The translations under genes were made by a program, and so were the position numbers. 50,115 nt of DNA from an uncultured Chitinophagaceae bacterium (GTDB lineage Bacteria; Bacteroidota; Bacteroidia; Chitinophagales; Chitinophagaceae), in assembly GCA_946885665.1 (NCBI GenBank), contig CAMPGT010000002.1, positions 1 to 50,115 on the forward strand, given 5' to 3'. Positions 1-8,900 of the stretch are shown here, piece after piece. The notes beneath the pieces are model-generated. The model searched no databases, was not told where the DNA came from, and saw nothing but the letters and a program-made list of their open reading frames with translations. How positions within the stretch are numbered: position 1 is the stretch's first letter; each line of letters opens with the position of its first letter.

Positions 1-378
1 CAGCTTTCAGCTAATTACCTGGAAACTTCGTACCTGGAGAATGATAACGGAAAGTTCACTTTGAAAAAACTTCCGCCGGAGGCGAATTTTTTCCCGGTTT
101 ACGCTATTGCCACCGGCGATTTTAATAAAGATGGCAACCAGGATATTTTACTGGGCGGCAACACCGACCATGCAAGGATCAAGATAGGAAAGATAGATGC
201 CGGGTATGGAACACTGCTGACAGGCGATGGTAAAGGCAACTTCACATACGTTAACCAATTGACATCAGGATTATCGGTAAAAGGCTGCATACGCGATATC
301 GTTGACGTAAAAGGCAAAGATGGCAGTAACATCATCTTTGCGGTAAATGACCAGCCCGTTTCAATTTATACCTACTAA
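1..378 (+). CDS. FG-GAP/VCBS-repeat protein, C-terminal end (partial)
   Basis: The frame is open from the first base of the window, so this is the 3' end of a gene that begins outside. The visible 125 residues carry a calcium-loop motif GDFNKDGNQD of the FG-GAP/VCBS beta-propeller type and end in TYTY-like beta sequence. Such repeats build extracellular or cell-surface propellers, often next to an ASPIC/UnbV domain. The stop codon overlaps the ATG of the haloperoxidase gene by one base (TAATG), so the two are almost certainly cotranscribed. Substrate and full domain order cannot be judged from this fragment. Confidence 0.85.
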   Translation, partial: QLSANYLETSYLENDNGKFTLKKLPPEANFFPVYAIATGDFNKDGNQDILLGGNTDHARIKIGKIDAGYGTLLTGDGKGNFTYVNQLTSGLSVKGCIRDIVDVKGKDGSNIIFAVNDQPVSIYTY

Positions 379-1748
379 TGGCAAACAATATTTATAAAAC
401 GATGCTGCTGATTGCAGGCGTAACAATCGCCGGCAACGCAATTGCACAGAAGAAACAAGCATTTTCGACCGCTGATTATATCCGGGCGCTAAAAGACGCT
501 ACGGACATTATGGTGAATGATGTTACTTCGCCGGTGGCTGCCTCGCGGTACTATGCATACATCACATTGGCCGCCAATGAAACGGTTTGCCAGTTTAATA
601 CGCAGCACCCCGACTTTGCGGGTACATTGAATGAATTTGAACCGCTGAATGTGCCGGCCGGCCTGGCAAAAAACAGCGACGAACATTTGTCGACAGTGCT
701 TGCCGTTTACGAGGCAGCCGTAAGGCTTCTGCCGTCGGGAGTTAAACTGAACAGAAATATAGATTCGATAAAAACGCTTGCGAGAAAAAGAAGAATGGAT
801 ACGGCGCGCGTCAACGCTTCCGACCGCCTCGCAAAGGCCGTTGTGCAGGAGGTGATCAGCTATTCTGCAAAGGACGGCTTCTCCAAACTCAGCGGGTACA
901 AGAGGTTTACGCCACAGGATGGCGATGAATTTTGGAAACCTACTGCCCCCGGTTTCATGCCCGCGCTGGAACCTTACTGGCAAACCTTGCGGCCGTTTGC
1001 GATCGATTCGGCCTCGCAATATTCACATGGCGGTCTTACAAAGTATGATACCGATTCGAGCTCGGCATTTTATGATCAGATGATGGAAGTGTATTCGATC
1101 GTCAACAACATGACGAAGGATCAGGCAGCGCAGGCGAGCTTTTGGGATTGCAACCCTTACGCCTTGCAGCAGCTTGGTCATCTTGAATTCGGTATTAAAA
1201 AGATTTCACCGGGCGGACACTGGATAGGCATCACCGGCATCGCCTGCAAAAAGAAAAACCTCGACCTCGGGCAAACTGCGTTTGTGCATGCGATGGTTTC
1301 GGTGGGCCTGGCAGATGCTTTTATCACCTGCTGGGATACGAAATACCGGTTTGATCGCGTACGGCCCGAAACAGCCATTAAAAAGCTGGTAGATCACCAT
1401 TGGCGGCCGTACCTGCAAACACCGCCGTTCCCGGAATACACATCGGGGCACAGTGTTGTTTCCACCACTGCCGCAACCATCCTCACCAACCTGCTCGGCG
1501 ATAACTTCGCTTTTACTGATAACACGGAAGAGGAATTCGGCCTTCCTGCCAGGAAATTCAAGTCGTTCAAAGACGCCTCGAACGAAGCGGCACTGTCAAG
1601 ATTGTATGGTGGAATCCATTACAGGGATGCCGTTGAAATGGGACAGGTAGAAGGCGACGAAATAGGCAGCCATGTCGTCAAAAAAACGGCAAAGCTGGTG
1701 GCACAAATCAAGCTGAACGGTGCAGAGAATGGCCAGGCAAAGAACTAA
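378..1748 (+). CDS. vanadium-dependent haloperoxidase / PAP2-superfamily protein
   Basis: The 456-residue product has a signal peptide ending near AIAQ (residue 24) and the full acid-phosphatase/haloperoxidase signature in order: K322-x6-R329-P330, then T-S-G-H with H358, then S407-R408-x5-H414-x2-D417. In the family these residues bind vanadate or phosphate, and the H358 equivalent is the catalytic acid-base. Length and motifs fit the vanadium haloperoxidase-like proteins that Bacteroidota often encode beside FG-GAP proteins. It probably acts in the periplasm or outside the cell. Whether it oxidises halides or is a phosphatase cannot be decided from motifs. It is translationally coupled to the upstream gene. 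Confidence 0.88.
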   Translation: MANNIYKTMLLIAGVTIAGNAIAQKKQAFSTADYIRALKDATDIMVNDVTSPVAASRYYAYITLAANETVCQFNTQHPDFAGTLNEFEPLNVPAGLAKNSDEHLSTVLAVYEAAVRLLPSGVKLNRNIDSIKTLARKRRMDTARVNASDRLAKAVVQEVISYSAKDGFSKLSGYKRFTPQDGDEFWKPTAPGFMPALEPYWQTLRPFAIDSASQYSHGGLTKYDTDSSSAFYDQMMEVYSIVNNMTKDQAAQASFWDCNPYALQQLGHLEFGIKKISPGGHWIGITGIACKKKNLDLGQTAFVHAMVSVGLADAFITCWDTKYRFDRVRPETAIKKLVDHHWRPYLQTPPFPEYTSGHSVVSTTAATILTNLLGDNFAFTDNTEEEFGLPARKFKSFKDASNEAALSRLYGGIHYRDAVEMGQVEGDEIGSHVVKKTAKLVAQIKLNGAENGQAKN

Positions 1749-1815
1749 GTTGCTATTGTCAATATCACATTGACCGATCAGGCATAATCATTACCAGAAG
1801 CAGTACGCAAAAGGT

Positions 1816-1855
1816 TCGAAAGTGAACGATAAACTGTATCGAAACAGAACAGTTT
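1816..1855. promoter_or_regulatory. direct and inverted repeats upstream of ABC permease gene
   Basis: TCGAAAGTGAAC (1816-1827) recurs as TCGAAACAGAAC (1839-1850), 10 of 12 bases identical at a 23-base period. The inverted pair AAACTGT (1831-1837) and ACAGTTT (1849-1855) overlaps them. A second perfect inverted repeat, TTCAAA-GGTG-TTTGAA, lies at 1887-1902, 30 bases before the permease ATG. The helical spacing suggests an operator, but no regulator is identified. Confidence 0.35.
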
Positions 1856-1931
1856 GCTAAAGCAACTTCCAGTTAATCCACTGTGATTCAAAGGTGTTTG
1901 AAACGGGCACGGTTTTCAACTCAATTATAGC

Positions 1932-4304
1932 ATGTTCAGGAACTACATTATAACAGCCGTTCGCAACCTGCTACGTAATAAATTCTATACTTCCATCAAC
2001 ATTGCGGGACTTGCCATCGGCCTTTCCGTAGGCATCATGATATTGCTGTGGGTGCAGGACGAGCTCAGTTATAACAAGTTTCATTCAAAAGCCGACAGGA
2101 TTTTTAAGGTAAATTCCCATCTTCCCGCTGGCGATGCAGAGCAGGTGTGGGAAGACGCGCCGTCTCCCATTGCCGTTCATGCGTCCAAAAAAATACCTGA
2201 AGTGGAGAAGGCGGTGAGGGTGAGGGCCAACTTCGACAATTATCTGTTTGGTTACGGCGAAAAAACTTTTGCAGGGTTTAATCTCGCTTACGCCGATCCT
2301 TCCTTCTTTTCGTTATTTGATTTTAAATTTTTATCGGGCAGCGCGGCCAGGCCGTTTGAAGGCAGCCATTCGGTGGTGTTGACATCTTCCATAGCAAAAA
2401 GATTTTTTGGCGATCAAGATCCCATCGGTAAAATTCTCCAGGCAGATAAGAGAGACAACTTTAAAGTTACCGCAGTCATCGAAGACTTTCCCTCCAACTC
2501 TACCATCAACTACAGCATGATCTTTCCCATGAGCCTTAATGCGGAAAGGTTTGGAGGGAACGGCGAATGGAAAACGATTGACGAGGACCTGGGCAACTTC
2601 AATTATTCGATTTACCTGTTATTGAAGCCGGATGCCTCACCCGAGGTTGTGGGAAAGAAAGTAACCGGGTTGTATCGTGATATGCGCTCCGATGAGCCGA
2701 ACATGAAAACATATTACACATTACAGGCGCTCACCGATCTTCACCTGTATGCAGCCGATGGAAACAGCCGCGCCATGCAGACGGTAAAGATATTTGTCCT
2801 CGTGTCTATTTTCATTTTGATCATTGCGTGTATCAATTACGTGAACCTGGCTACGGCCCGTTCGATAGTGAGGTCGAAAGAAGTGAGCGTGCGAAAGATC
2901 ATCGGGGCACGAAAAAGCCATTTGTTCATCCAGTTCCTGCTCGAATCGGGCATACTGTTCCTGTTAAGCACTGTTGCAGCTTTTGTCATTATCCGTTTGC
3001 TGCTGCCACTGTATAATGACATTTCGGGCAAGCAACTGGTATTTAACCTGGGAAGTGCGAATGTATGGCTCGTGCTGCTTACCGCCGTTATTGGCAGCCT
3101 GGCGGTGGCGAGCATCTATCCGGCAATTTTGTTGTCGTCGTTTAGGCCCATCGAATCGCTGAAAGGTAAATTTACCGCAGGCATCGGCAACGCAGGCTTC
3201 AGAAAGGCACTGGTGGTAACGCAATTTGTTTTTTCTATCGGGCTCATCATTTCCACCATGGTTATCGGCCTGCAACTGAAATACATGCGCGAAAAAGATC
3301 TGGGTTACGACAAGGAGCATGTTTTCAGTTTTAATATTCGCGATGAGATGATGAATCACTACCCTGCGATCCGCAGCGAGTTGCTGCAGTCACCGGGCGT
3401 AGTGAATGTATCGAGGGCGAGCAGCAATATCATCGGCGTGAGCAATTCAACGAGCGACACCGACTGGGATGGAAAGGATCCCAACCGGGCATTTATCGTT
3501 CATCCCACTGCAATTGATGAACAATTTGTGCCACTGTTCAATATTAAAATGGTCGCAGGCAAGAACTTTACCGGTTCGAAATCCGACTCTGCGCACATCC
3601 TGCTCAATGAAACTGCGGTGCGGGAATCAGGTATCAAAGACCCCATCGGCAAGAGATTTTCACTTTGGGGCGCCGAGGGCAGGATCATCGGTGTTGTCAA
3701 AGATTTTAACTACGCTTCGCTTAAAGAAAAGATAGAACCCGCTGTGTACTATTACAACATGAACTATGGCTGGAGACTATTCATAAAAACCAACGGCAGG
3801 GACGCCGACAAGGCGATAGCTGCGGCGCAAAAGCAATGGATGAAATACAGTGCCGATTACCCGTTTAACTATGTGTTTGTGGACGAAGAATACGACAGCC
3901 TGTATAAAACGGAACAGAGAACCGGTACGCTGTTCAACGTTTTTGCTCTCGTGGCGATCATCATTTCCTGCCTGGGGTTGTTTGGTCTCGCCACTTATAC
4001 GGCATACGTGAAGAAAAAAGAGATAGGTATCCGGAAAGTGCTTGGCGCCGGCATCACCAATATCACCACGTTGCTGACAAAAGATTTTATAGTGCTTGTG
4101 CTCATTTCCCTGTTCATCGCGATACCTGTTGCGTGGTGGGCTATGAGCAATTGGTTGCAGGATTTTGTTTACCGTATCAGCCTCAGCTGGGATGTATTTG
4201 CAATTTCGGGCGCCCTCGCTATAGGAATTGCGTTGATAACCGTTAGCTTCCAATCAATTAAGGCTGCTTTGGCCAACCCGGTCAACAGTCTCAAAGAGGA
4301 ATAG
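1932..4304 (+). CDS. FtsX/MacB-type ABC transporter permease (about 800 aa)
   Basis: This 790-residue inner-membrane protein starts with the family's typical MFRNYIITAVRNLLRNKFYT and a first transmembrane helix near residues 20-42. A large MacB-like periplasmic domain, three helices around residues 285-410, a second periplasmic domain and a closing set of three helices (about 675-780) follow. It ends in the conserved ANPVNSLKEE. The architecture is the duplicated FtsX-like permease common in Bacteroidota. No ABC ATPase is adjacent, which is normal for these orphan permeases. Substrate is unknown; relatives act in efflux, lipoprotein handling or peptide stress. The 183-base upstream gap holds repeats that may be an operator. 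Confidence 0.9.
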   Translation: MFRNYIITAVRNLLRNKFYTSINIAGLAIGLSVGIMILLWVQDELSYNKFHSKADRIFKVNSHLPAGDAEQVWEDAPSPIAVHASKKIPEVEKAVRVRANFDNYLFGYGEKTFAGFNLAYADPSFFSLFDFKFLSGSAARPFEGSHSVVLTSSIAKRFFGDQDPIGKILQADKRDNFKVTAVIEDFPSNSTINYSMIFPMSLNAERFGGNGEWKTIDEDLGNFNYSIYLLLKPDASPEVVGKKVTGLYRDMRSDEPNMKTYYTLQALTDLHLYAADGNSRAMQTVKIFVLVSIFILIIACINYVNLATARSIVRSKEVSVRKIIGARKSHLFIQFLLESGILFLLSTVAAFVIIRLLLPLYNDISGKQLVFNLGSANVWLVLLTAVIGSLAVASIYPAILLSSFRPIESLKGKFTAGIGNAGFRKALVVTQFVFSIGLIISTMVIGLQLKYMREKDLGYDKEHVFSFNIRDEMMNHYPAIRSELLQSPGVVNVSRASSNIIGVSNSTSDTDWDGKDPNRAFIVHPTAIDEQFVPLFNIKMVAGKNFTGSKSDSAHILLNETAVRESGIKDPIGKRFSLWGAEGRIIGVVKDFNYASLKEKIEPAVYYYNMNYGWRLFIKTNGRDADKAIAAAQKQWMKYSADYPFNYVFVDEEYDSLYKTEQRTGTLFNVFALVAIIISCLGLFGLATYTAYVKKKEIGIRKVLGAGITNITTLLTKDFIVLVLISLFIAIPVAWWAMSNWLQDFVYRISLSWDVFAISGALAIGIALITVSFQSIKAALANPVNSLKEE

Positions 4305-4344
4305 GGACCCAACCCGCGCGGACAACGGATCTTGCCAACCCCGT

Positions 4345-4369
4345 GGAAATTATATTAAAATATATTTCC
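4345..4369 (+). terminator. AT-rich hairpin after ABC permease gene, possible weak terminator
   Basis: GGAAAT (4345-4350) pairs with ATTTCC (4364-4369). The intervening sequence is A/T only and can extend the stem imperfectly (ATATT/AATAT). It is followed by TTCTTATTC. It lies 40 bases after the permease stop and about 90 bases before the susC-like gene. The stem is weak and the T-tract broken, so it may instead be an operator. Confidence 0.28.
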
Positions 4370-4461
4370 TTCTTATTCAATAAATAACGTGCTCCGCCGT
4401 TAAATCTGAAATTCGAGCGGGTTCGTGCTCCCCGATCCTATTTGGAAAGACCGAAATACCA

Positions 4462-7400
4462 ATGCTTATGAGATCAGGTTGTTTTTTATCTATTTGCCTT
4501 GTCGTGTTTTCCCTTGCTGCCAACGCCCAGCTTATCAGCGGCACAGTACACGACGAGCTCGGAGGAACCGTTGAGGGCGCCACGGTTCAGGCAAAAGGAA
4601 CCCCCACAATAGTAGCAGCCGATAATCTCGGCGCTTTTTCCATCAACATCGGGCCGGCCGTAAAAAATCTTATCGTGTCGGCAGTAGGATTTGAAACCCT
4701 GGAGGTTCCTGCAACCGACGGGATCAATATTGAGTTGAAAAGAAACCAGGGGCCGCTGAACGAGGTGGTGGTGGTGGGTTACGGACAGTCGCAGAAACGA
4801 GACGTGTCGGGTTCCATCAGCAAGGTGGCCGGCAGGGAGATCGCCAACCAGCCTGTGCAGAGTTTCGAATCCGCCTTGCAGGGAAAGGCCCCGGGCGTGG
4901 TGGTACAGAACAGCAGCGGTAAAGTGGGCCAGGGCATCAAAGTGAGAATCAGGGGAACCGCCTCGATCTCGGCAAGCAGCCAGCCACTCTATGTTATCGA
5001 CGGCGTTCCGTTAACTACGGCCAGCCAGTCGGATATAAACAACGAACCCACAAACCCTCTTATCGATCTTAACCCGAACGACATCGAGTCGCTCGAAATA
5101 TTGAAAGATGCCGCAGCTGCAGCAATTTATGGTGCGCGCGCCGCAAACGGCGTGGTGCTCATCACCACCAAAAAAGGAACAAGGAGCGGAAAGAGTGTAA
5201 TTGAAGTGAACACTTCTCTCGGCTTTTCCAACCCAACAAGAAAACGCGGTTTTCTAAATGCAAAGGAATATGTGGATGCGATTTTGACCGCAGCGCGAAA
5301 TGACGGGCGTTATGATTTCATCAACTACGGCTCGTATGCTTCGGAACAGGAAGCGATAGATGTTTACCAGCAGTACTACATCGACAATTTTGTGTCGCCG
5401 CTTGCACTGGGCACCGATTGGGAAAAGGGAGAGGTAGATGTAAACTGGGAAAATGAACAATACCGGAAGAATGCCCTGTCTAAACAACTCGATGTTTCGG
5501 TTAGAGGTGGTAACGAGAAAACGAGATTTTATGCCTCTGCGTTTGCCGACGACCAGGAAGCCATCGTAATTGTCAACCGTTTCAAGAGATATGGCGGCAG
5601 GTTGAATGTGGATCATTCCATCGGTGAGAAAACAAGCATCGGCATCAACATATCCATCTCCAGGTCGCAGCTCGACCGCATATCCAGCGATGCATCTTTC
5701 TCTACCCCGGGACAGCTCATGGCCCAGGTGCCCATTTCGCCACTGATCGATCCTTCAACCGGCGAGCTCAACGAAAACACGCTTTACGATAACGGCCTTC
5801 TTGATGCAAAATACAACAGCGACAAGCAGGTAACTTTCCGCAGCGTAGGAAATGTTTTTATTAATCGCGAATTGTTTTCATGGCTCTCGTTCCGTTCTGA
5901 ATTTGGGACCGACATCCTTAACATGACCGAGAGCACTTTTTCGGACAAGAGAACACAGGACGGAGAAGGCGTTGGAAAGGGCCAGTTCTTTACATCTCAG
6001 AATGTGACCTTCAACACCAACAACTATTTCACAATTCACCCGAACATAGGAGAATCTTTGAAATTAAACGCAGTGGCCGGTATGAGCTTCCTGCAAAACG
6101 ACGCGATCACTTCTGCCATCCAGGGCGAAAGTTATCCATCGGGAGCCGTGAAGAATTTGTCGGGCGCCACCAGCATCACCTTTGGTAATTCATCGAACGA
6201 ACGCTATAATTTTCTTTCTTATTTCGCGAGGGCGAACTTTACTTACAAGGATAAATATCTTGCGGGCGTAAGCATTCGCGCCGATGGATCGTCGAGGTTC
6301 GGCCCTGAGAATCGCTACGGTTATTTTCCCGCTGCTTCATTGGGATGGATACTCTCTGAAGAATCGTTCTTAAGCGAATCGTCTTCCATCAGCTTCCTGA
6401 AGGTACGGGCCAGTGCCGGCGCTACCGGCAACGCCGAAATAGGAGAACATGAATACCAGCAGTTGTTCCTCGTTTCCAATTACCCCAGTCTTCCTGGCTT
6501 TATTCCCGCACAGATCGGCGACCCGAATTTAAAATGGGAGAAAACAACGCAATATGATTTGGGCGTTGAATTTGGTTTATTCGACAACCGCCTCACCGGT
6601 GAAGTTGACGTTTACAACAAACAAACCCGCGACCTGCTGCTGGCAGTAAACGTTCCGGCCACCAACGGGTATTTTAATAACATCGCCGGCGTTAACCAGA
6701 TTTTGCAAAATCTGGGAAGCCTCGAGAACAAAGGCGTAGAACTCTTGCTGAACGGAAGGATCATCGAAAACCAGCAGTTCAGGTGGAACAGCTCATTCAA
6801 TATAGCGTTCAATAAAAACAAGATAAAAGATATCAACGACCAGATCATCGAAGGAGGATCGTACGTGTATTCCAGGGCCATGGAGGGACAGGCAATAGGC
6901 GTGTTCTACATGCAGAATTTTGTTGGCGTCGATCCGCAAACCGGCGACGCTTTATACCTCGATGCAAATGGAAAGGAAACAAGTGACTATAATCTTGCAG
7001 AAAGAATGGTGGTGGGTAATCCTAATCCCGACTTCACCGGCGGATTTACGAATAACTTCTTCTACAAAAATTTCGACCTGAACGTGTTCTTCACCTTTGT
7101 ATCCGGTAATGAAATTTTTAATGATGCCGGCATATATATGACAGCCGGTTTTGCCGGCGGTTTTGACAACCAGACAAAAGAGATTTTGAACGCATGGAAA
7201 AACCCTGGTGACATCACAAATGTTCCGCGCTCGGGCGCATTTAATTCGACCGGCGAGCGTGCATCATCACGCTGGCTTTACGACGGATCTTACATCCGCA
7301 TGCGGCAGGCGTCGTTGGGATACACGCTGAAAAATCTGCAATGGAAGGGAATAAGCGCTGTCCGGCTCTACGTTTCCGGCATGAATTTATGGACGCTGAC

Positions 7401-7536
7401 CGATTACATCAGCGACCCCGAGGTAAACACAATCGGAACCGGCGGCACGAGCGTCGGCAATATTGCAGGAGGCATCGACTTTTACACCATCCCCCAGCCG
7501 AAAACGATCTCTTTCGGATTGAACGTTAAATTCTAA
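4462..7536 (+). CDS. SusC/RagA-family TonB-linked outer-membrane transporter
   Basis: The 1024-residue product has a signal peptide ending at ANAQ. A CarboxypepD-regulatory-like domain follows (about residues 26-95), then the LNEVVVVGYG stretch, a TonB plug (RIRGTASISASSQPLYVIDG region, about 165-190) and a long beta-barrel ending in an aromatic C-terminus (LNVKF). No N-terminal STN domain is present, so it is probably not wired to an anti-sigma factor by direct contact. With the SusD-like lipoprotein four bases downstream it forms a lidded uptake complex for an oligomeric substrate, usually glycan or peptide. The substrate is not evident: no glycoside hydrolase is in the same operon. Confidence 0.95.
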   Translation: MLMRSGCFLSICLVVFSLAANAQLISGTVHDELGGTVEGATVQAKGTPTIVAADNLGAFSINIGPAVKNLIVSAVGFETLEVPATDGINIELKRNQGPLNEVVVVGYGQSQKRDVSGSISKVAGREIANQPVQSFESALQGKAPGVVVQNSSGKVGQGIKVRIRGTASISASSQPLYVIDGVPLTTASQSDINNEPTNPLIDLNPNDIESLEILKDAAAAAIYGARAANGVVLITTKKGTRSGKSVIEVNTSLGFSNPTRKRGFLNAKEYVDAILTAARNDGRYDFINYGSYASEQEAIDVYQQYYIDNFVSPLALGTDWEKGEVDVNWENEQYRKNALSKQLDVSVRGGNEKTRFYASAFADDQEAIVIVNRFKRYGGRLNVDHSIGEKTSIGINISISRSQLDRISSDASFSTPGQLMAQVPISPLIDPSTGELNENTLYDNGLLDAKYNSDKQVTFRSVGNVFINRELFSWLSFRSEFGTDILNMTESTFSDKRTQDGEGVGKGQFFTSQNVTFNTNNYFTIHPNIGESLKLNAVAGMSFLQNDAITSAIQGESYPSGAVKNLSGATSITFGNSSNERYNFLSYFARANFTYKDKYLAGVSIRADGSSRFGPENRYGYFPAASLGWILSEESFLSESSSISFLKVRASAGATGNAEIGEHEYQQLFLVSNYPSLPGFIPAQIGDPNLKWEKTTQYDLGVEFGLFDNRLTGEVDVYNKQTRDLLLAVNVPATNGYFNNIAGVNQILQNLGSLENKGVELLLNGRIIENQQFRWNSSFNIAFNKNKIKDINDQIIEGGSYVYSRAMEGQAIGVFYMQNFVGVDPQTGDALYLDANGKETSDYNLAERMVVGNPNPDFTGGFTNNFFYKNFDLNVFFTFVSGNEIFNDAGIYMTAGFAGGFDNQTKEILNAWKNPGDITNVPRSGAFNSTGERASSRWLYDGSYIRMRQASLGYTLKNLQWKGISAVRLYVSGMNLWTLTDYISDPEVNTIGTGGTSVGNIAGGIDFYTIPQPKTISFGLNVKF

Positions 7537-7539
7537 AGT

Positions 7540-8898
7540 ATGCGGAAAAACATATTCATTTCTATCGTCTTTCTTTCCTTAATGGCCTGTAACAAGAAGC
7601 TGGATGTAACGCCGCAGAATACGCTTACACCTACCGAAATAAGTTCCGCAGACGATGTAAGGGGGTTGCTTTTTGGCGGTTATGCTTCCCTGCAGAATGC
7701 GAACGCCTTCGGAGAAAAATATAACACGTTTTCTGAATTGCTGGTTAGCGATAACGACTTACTGTGGCTGGGAACTTTTGCAGACTATGAAGATGTTATC
7801 CGCAAAAACCAGGTCGCGTCCTCATTAAGCATTTACGAAGTTTGGGCGAATTCATATCACACCATCAATATCGCGAACATTGTTTTGAGTAAACTCGATC
7901 TTGTTTCGGAAGAAGAAAGAGACGTGATTGAAGGAGAAGCAAAATTTATGAGGGGCCTCGTATATTATTACCTTGTTAACCTGTTCGCACAACCGTATTC
8001 TGCAGGAAATGTTTCGCAGGAACCCGGCGTGCCGCTTATCGTTCAACCTGTTGATGGCTACGACCCGGAAAGAGACAGGCTTCCGCGTGCCAGCCTTGAA
8101 GAAGTATATGCACAGGTGGTGGCCGACCTTACAGCGGCATCGGAAAAATTACCGGCAGAACAGGATAACTTTCGCGCAACGAAGTATGCAGCATTCGCTG
8201 CGCTGTCCAGGGTATATTTATCGCAGGCCAAATACGGCGATGCTGCAACTGCGGCCAATGAGGTAATTACATCAGATGCCTTTGAGCTGGCGCCATCTTT
8301 TGACAAGGCGTTTAATAATACAACAAACTCAACGGAAGATATTTTCGCCATTCAGCAAACGAGCCAAAGTAATGCAGGCACCAGCAACGAGGGCATCACC
8401 GCTCTTTATGCTGCCTATCCGTTGGGCAGGGGCGAAATACAGGTTACGGAAGAACACCTCGCGAAATACGAAGCAGGCGACGCGCGCGGACAATTTTTCG
8501 AGGAAGGAGAAAGCGTTGCCGGCGATGTTGGCATGCTCACTTCGAAATTCCAGGACCTGTATAAAGCGATACCCGTTTTTCGCCTCGCAGAAATGTATCT
8601 CACCAGGGCGGAAGCAAATTTGAGAAGCGGTGCGCAGGTTGGCGACAACACACCGTTGGAAGATGTTAACGTGATTCGTGAGCGCGCCGGTGTGGATGTG
8701 CTGCTGACCGTTGATGCAGACGACGCAGTAATGGAAAGGTTCAGGGAACTGGCTTTTGAAGGCGAACGGTTCCTTACCGTAAAAAGGTTAAAAATTACCG
8801 TAGATGGCCATCCCTACGATGACCCCAGGCTGGTGTTTCCGATACCGCAACGCGAAATCGATCTGAAAAATTCATTACCCCAGAACGCAAGCTATTAG
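7540..8898 (+). CDS. SusD/RagB-family substrate-binding lipoprotein
   Basis: The 452-residue product begins with a lipoprotein signal (LSLMACNKKLD, lipidated Cys at residue 17). It shows the SusD TPR-like helical framework with conserved segments such as EGEAKFMRGLVYY, YAAFAALSRVYL and FRLAEMYLTRAEA. The C-terminal part has the family's ERFRELAFEGERFLTVKR and a final FPIPQREIDLKN. It lies three bases after the susC-like gene, so the two are one operon and the protein is the surface lid of that transporter. It is slightly shorter than many SusD proteins (usually 480-600), with no sign of truncation. Substrate unknown. Confidence 0.95.
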   Translation: MRKNIFISIVFLSLMACNKKLDVTPQNTLTPTEISSADDVRGLLFGGYASLQNANAFGEKYNTFSELLVSDNDLLWLGTFADYEDVIRKNQVASSLSIYEVWANSYHTINIANIVLSKLDLVSEEERDVIEGEAKFMRGLVYYYLVNLFAQPYSAGNVSQEPGVPLIVQPVDGYDPERDRLPRASLEEVYAQVVADLTAASEKLPAEQDNFRATKYAAFAALSRVYLSQAKYGDAATAANEVITSDAFELAPSFDKAFNNTTNSTEDIFAIQQTSQSNAGTSNEGITALYAAYPLGRGEIQVTEEHLAKYEAGDARGQFFEEGESVAGDVGMLTSKFQDLYKAIPVFRLAEMYLTRAEANLRSGAQVGDNTPLEDVNVIRERAGVDVLLTVDADDAVMERFRELAFEGERFLTVKRLKITVDGHPYDDPRLVFPIPQREIDLKNSLPQNASY

Positions 8899-8900
8899 GA

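Noticed and set aside
1758..1774. GTCAAT-N5-ATTGAC hairpin after the haloperoxidase gene
   Set aside because: Short stem with no T-tract; may be chance.
4388..4431. CGTGCTCC repeated at 4388-4395 and 4424-4431 upstream of the susC-like gene
   Set aside because: Only eight bases, 36-base period with no symmetry or match to a known operator; could be chance.
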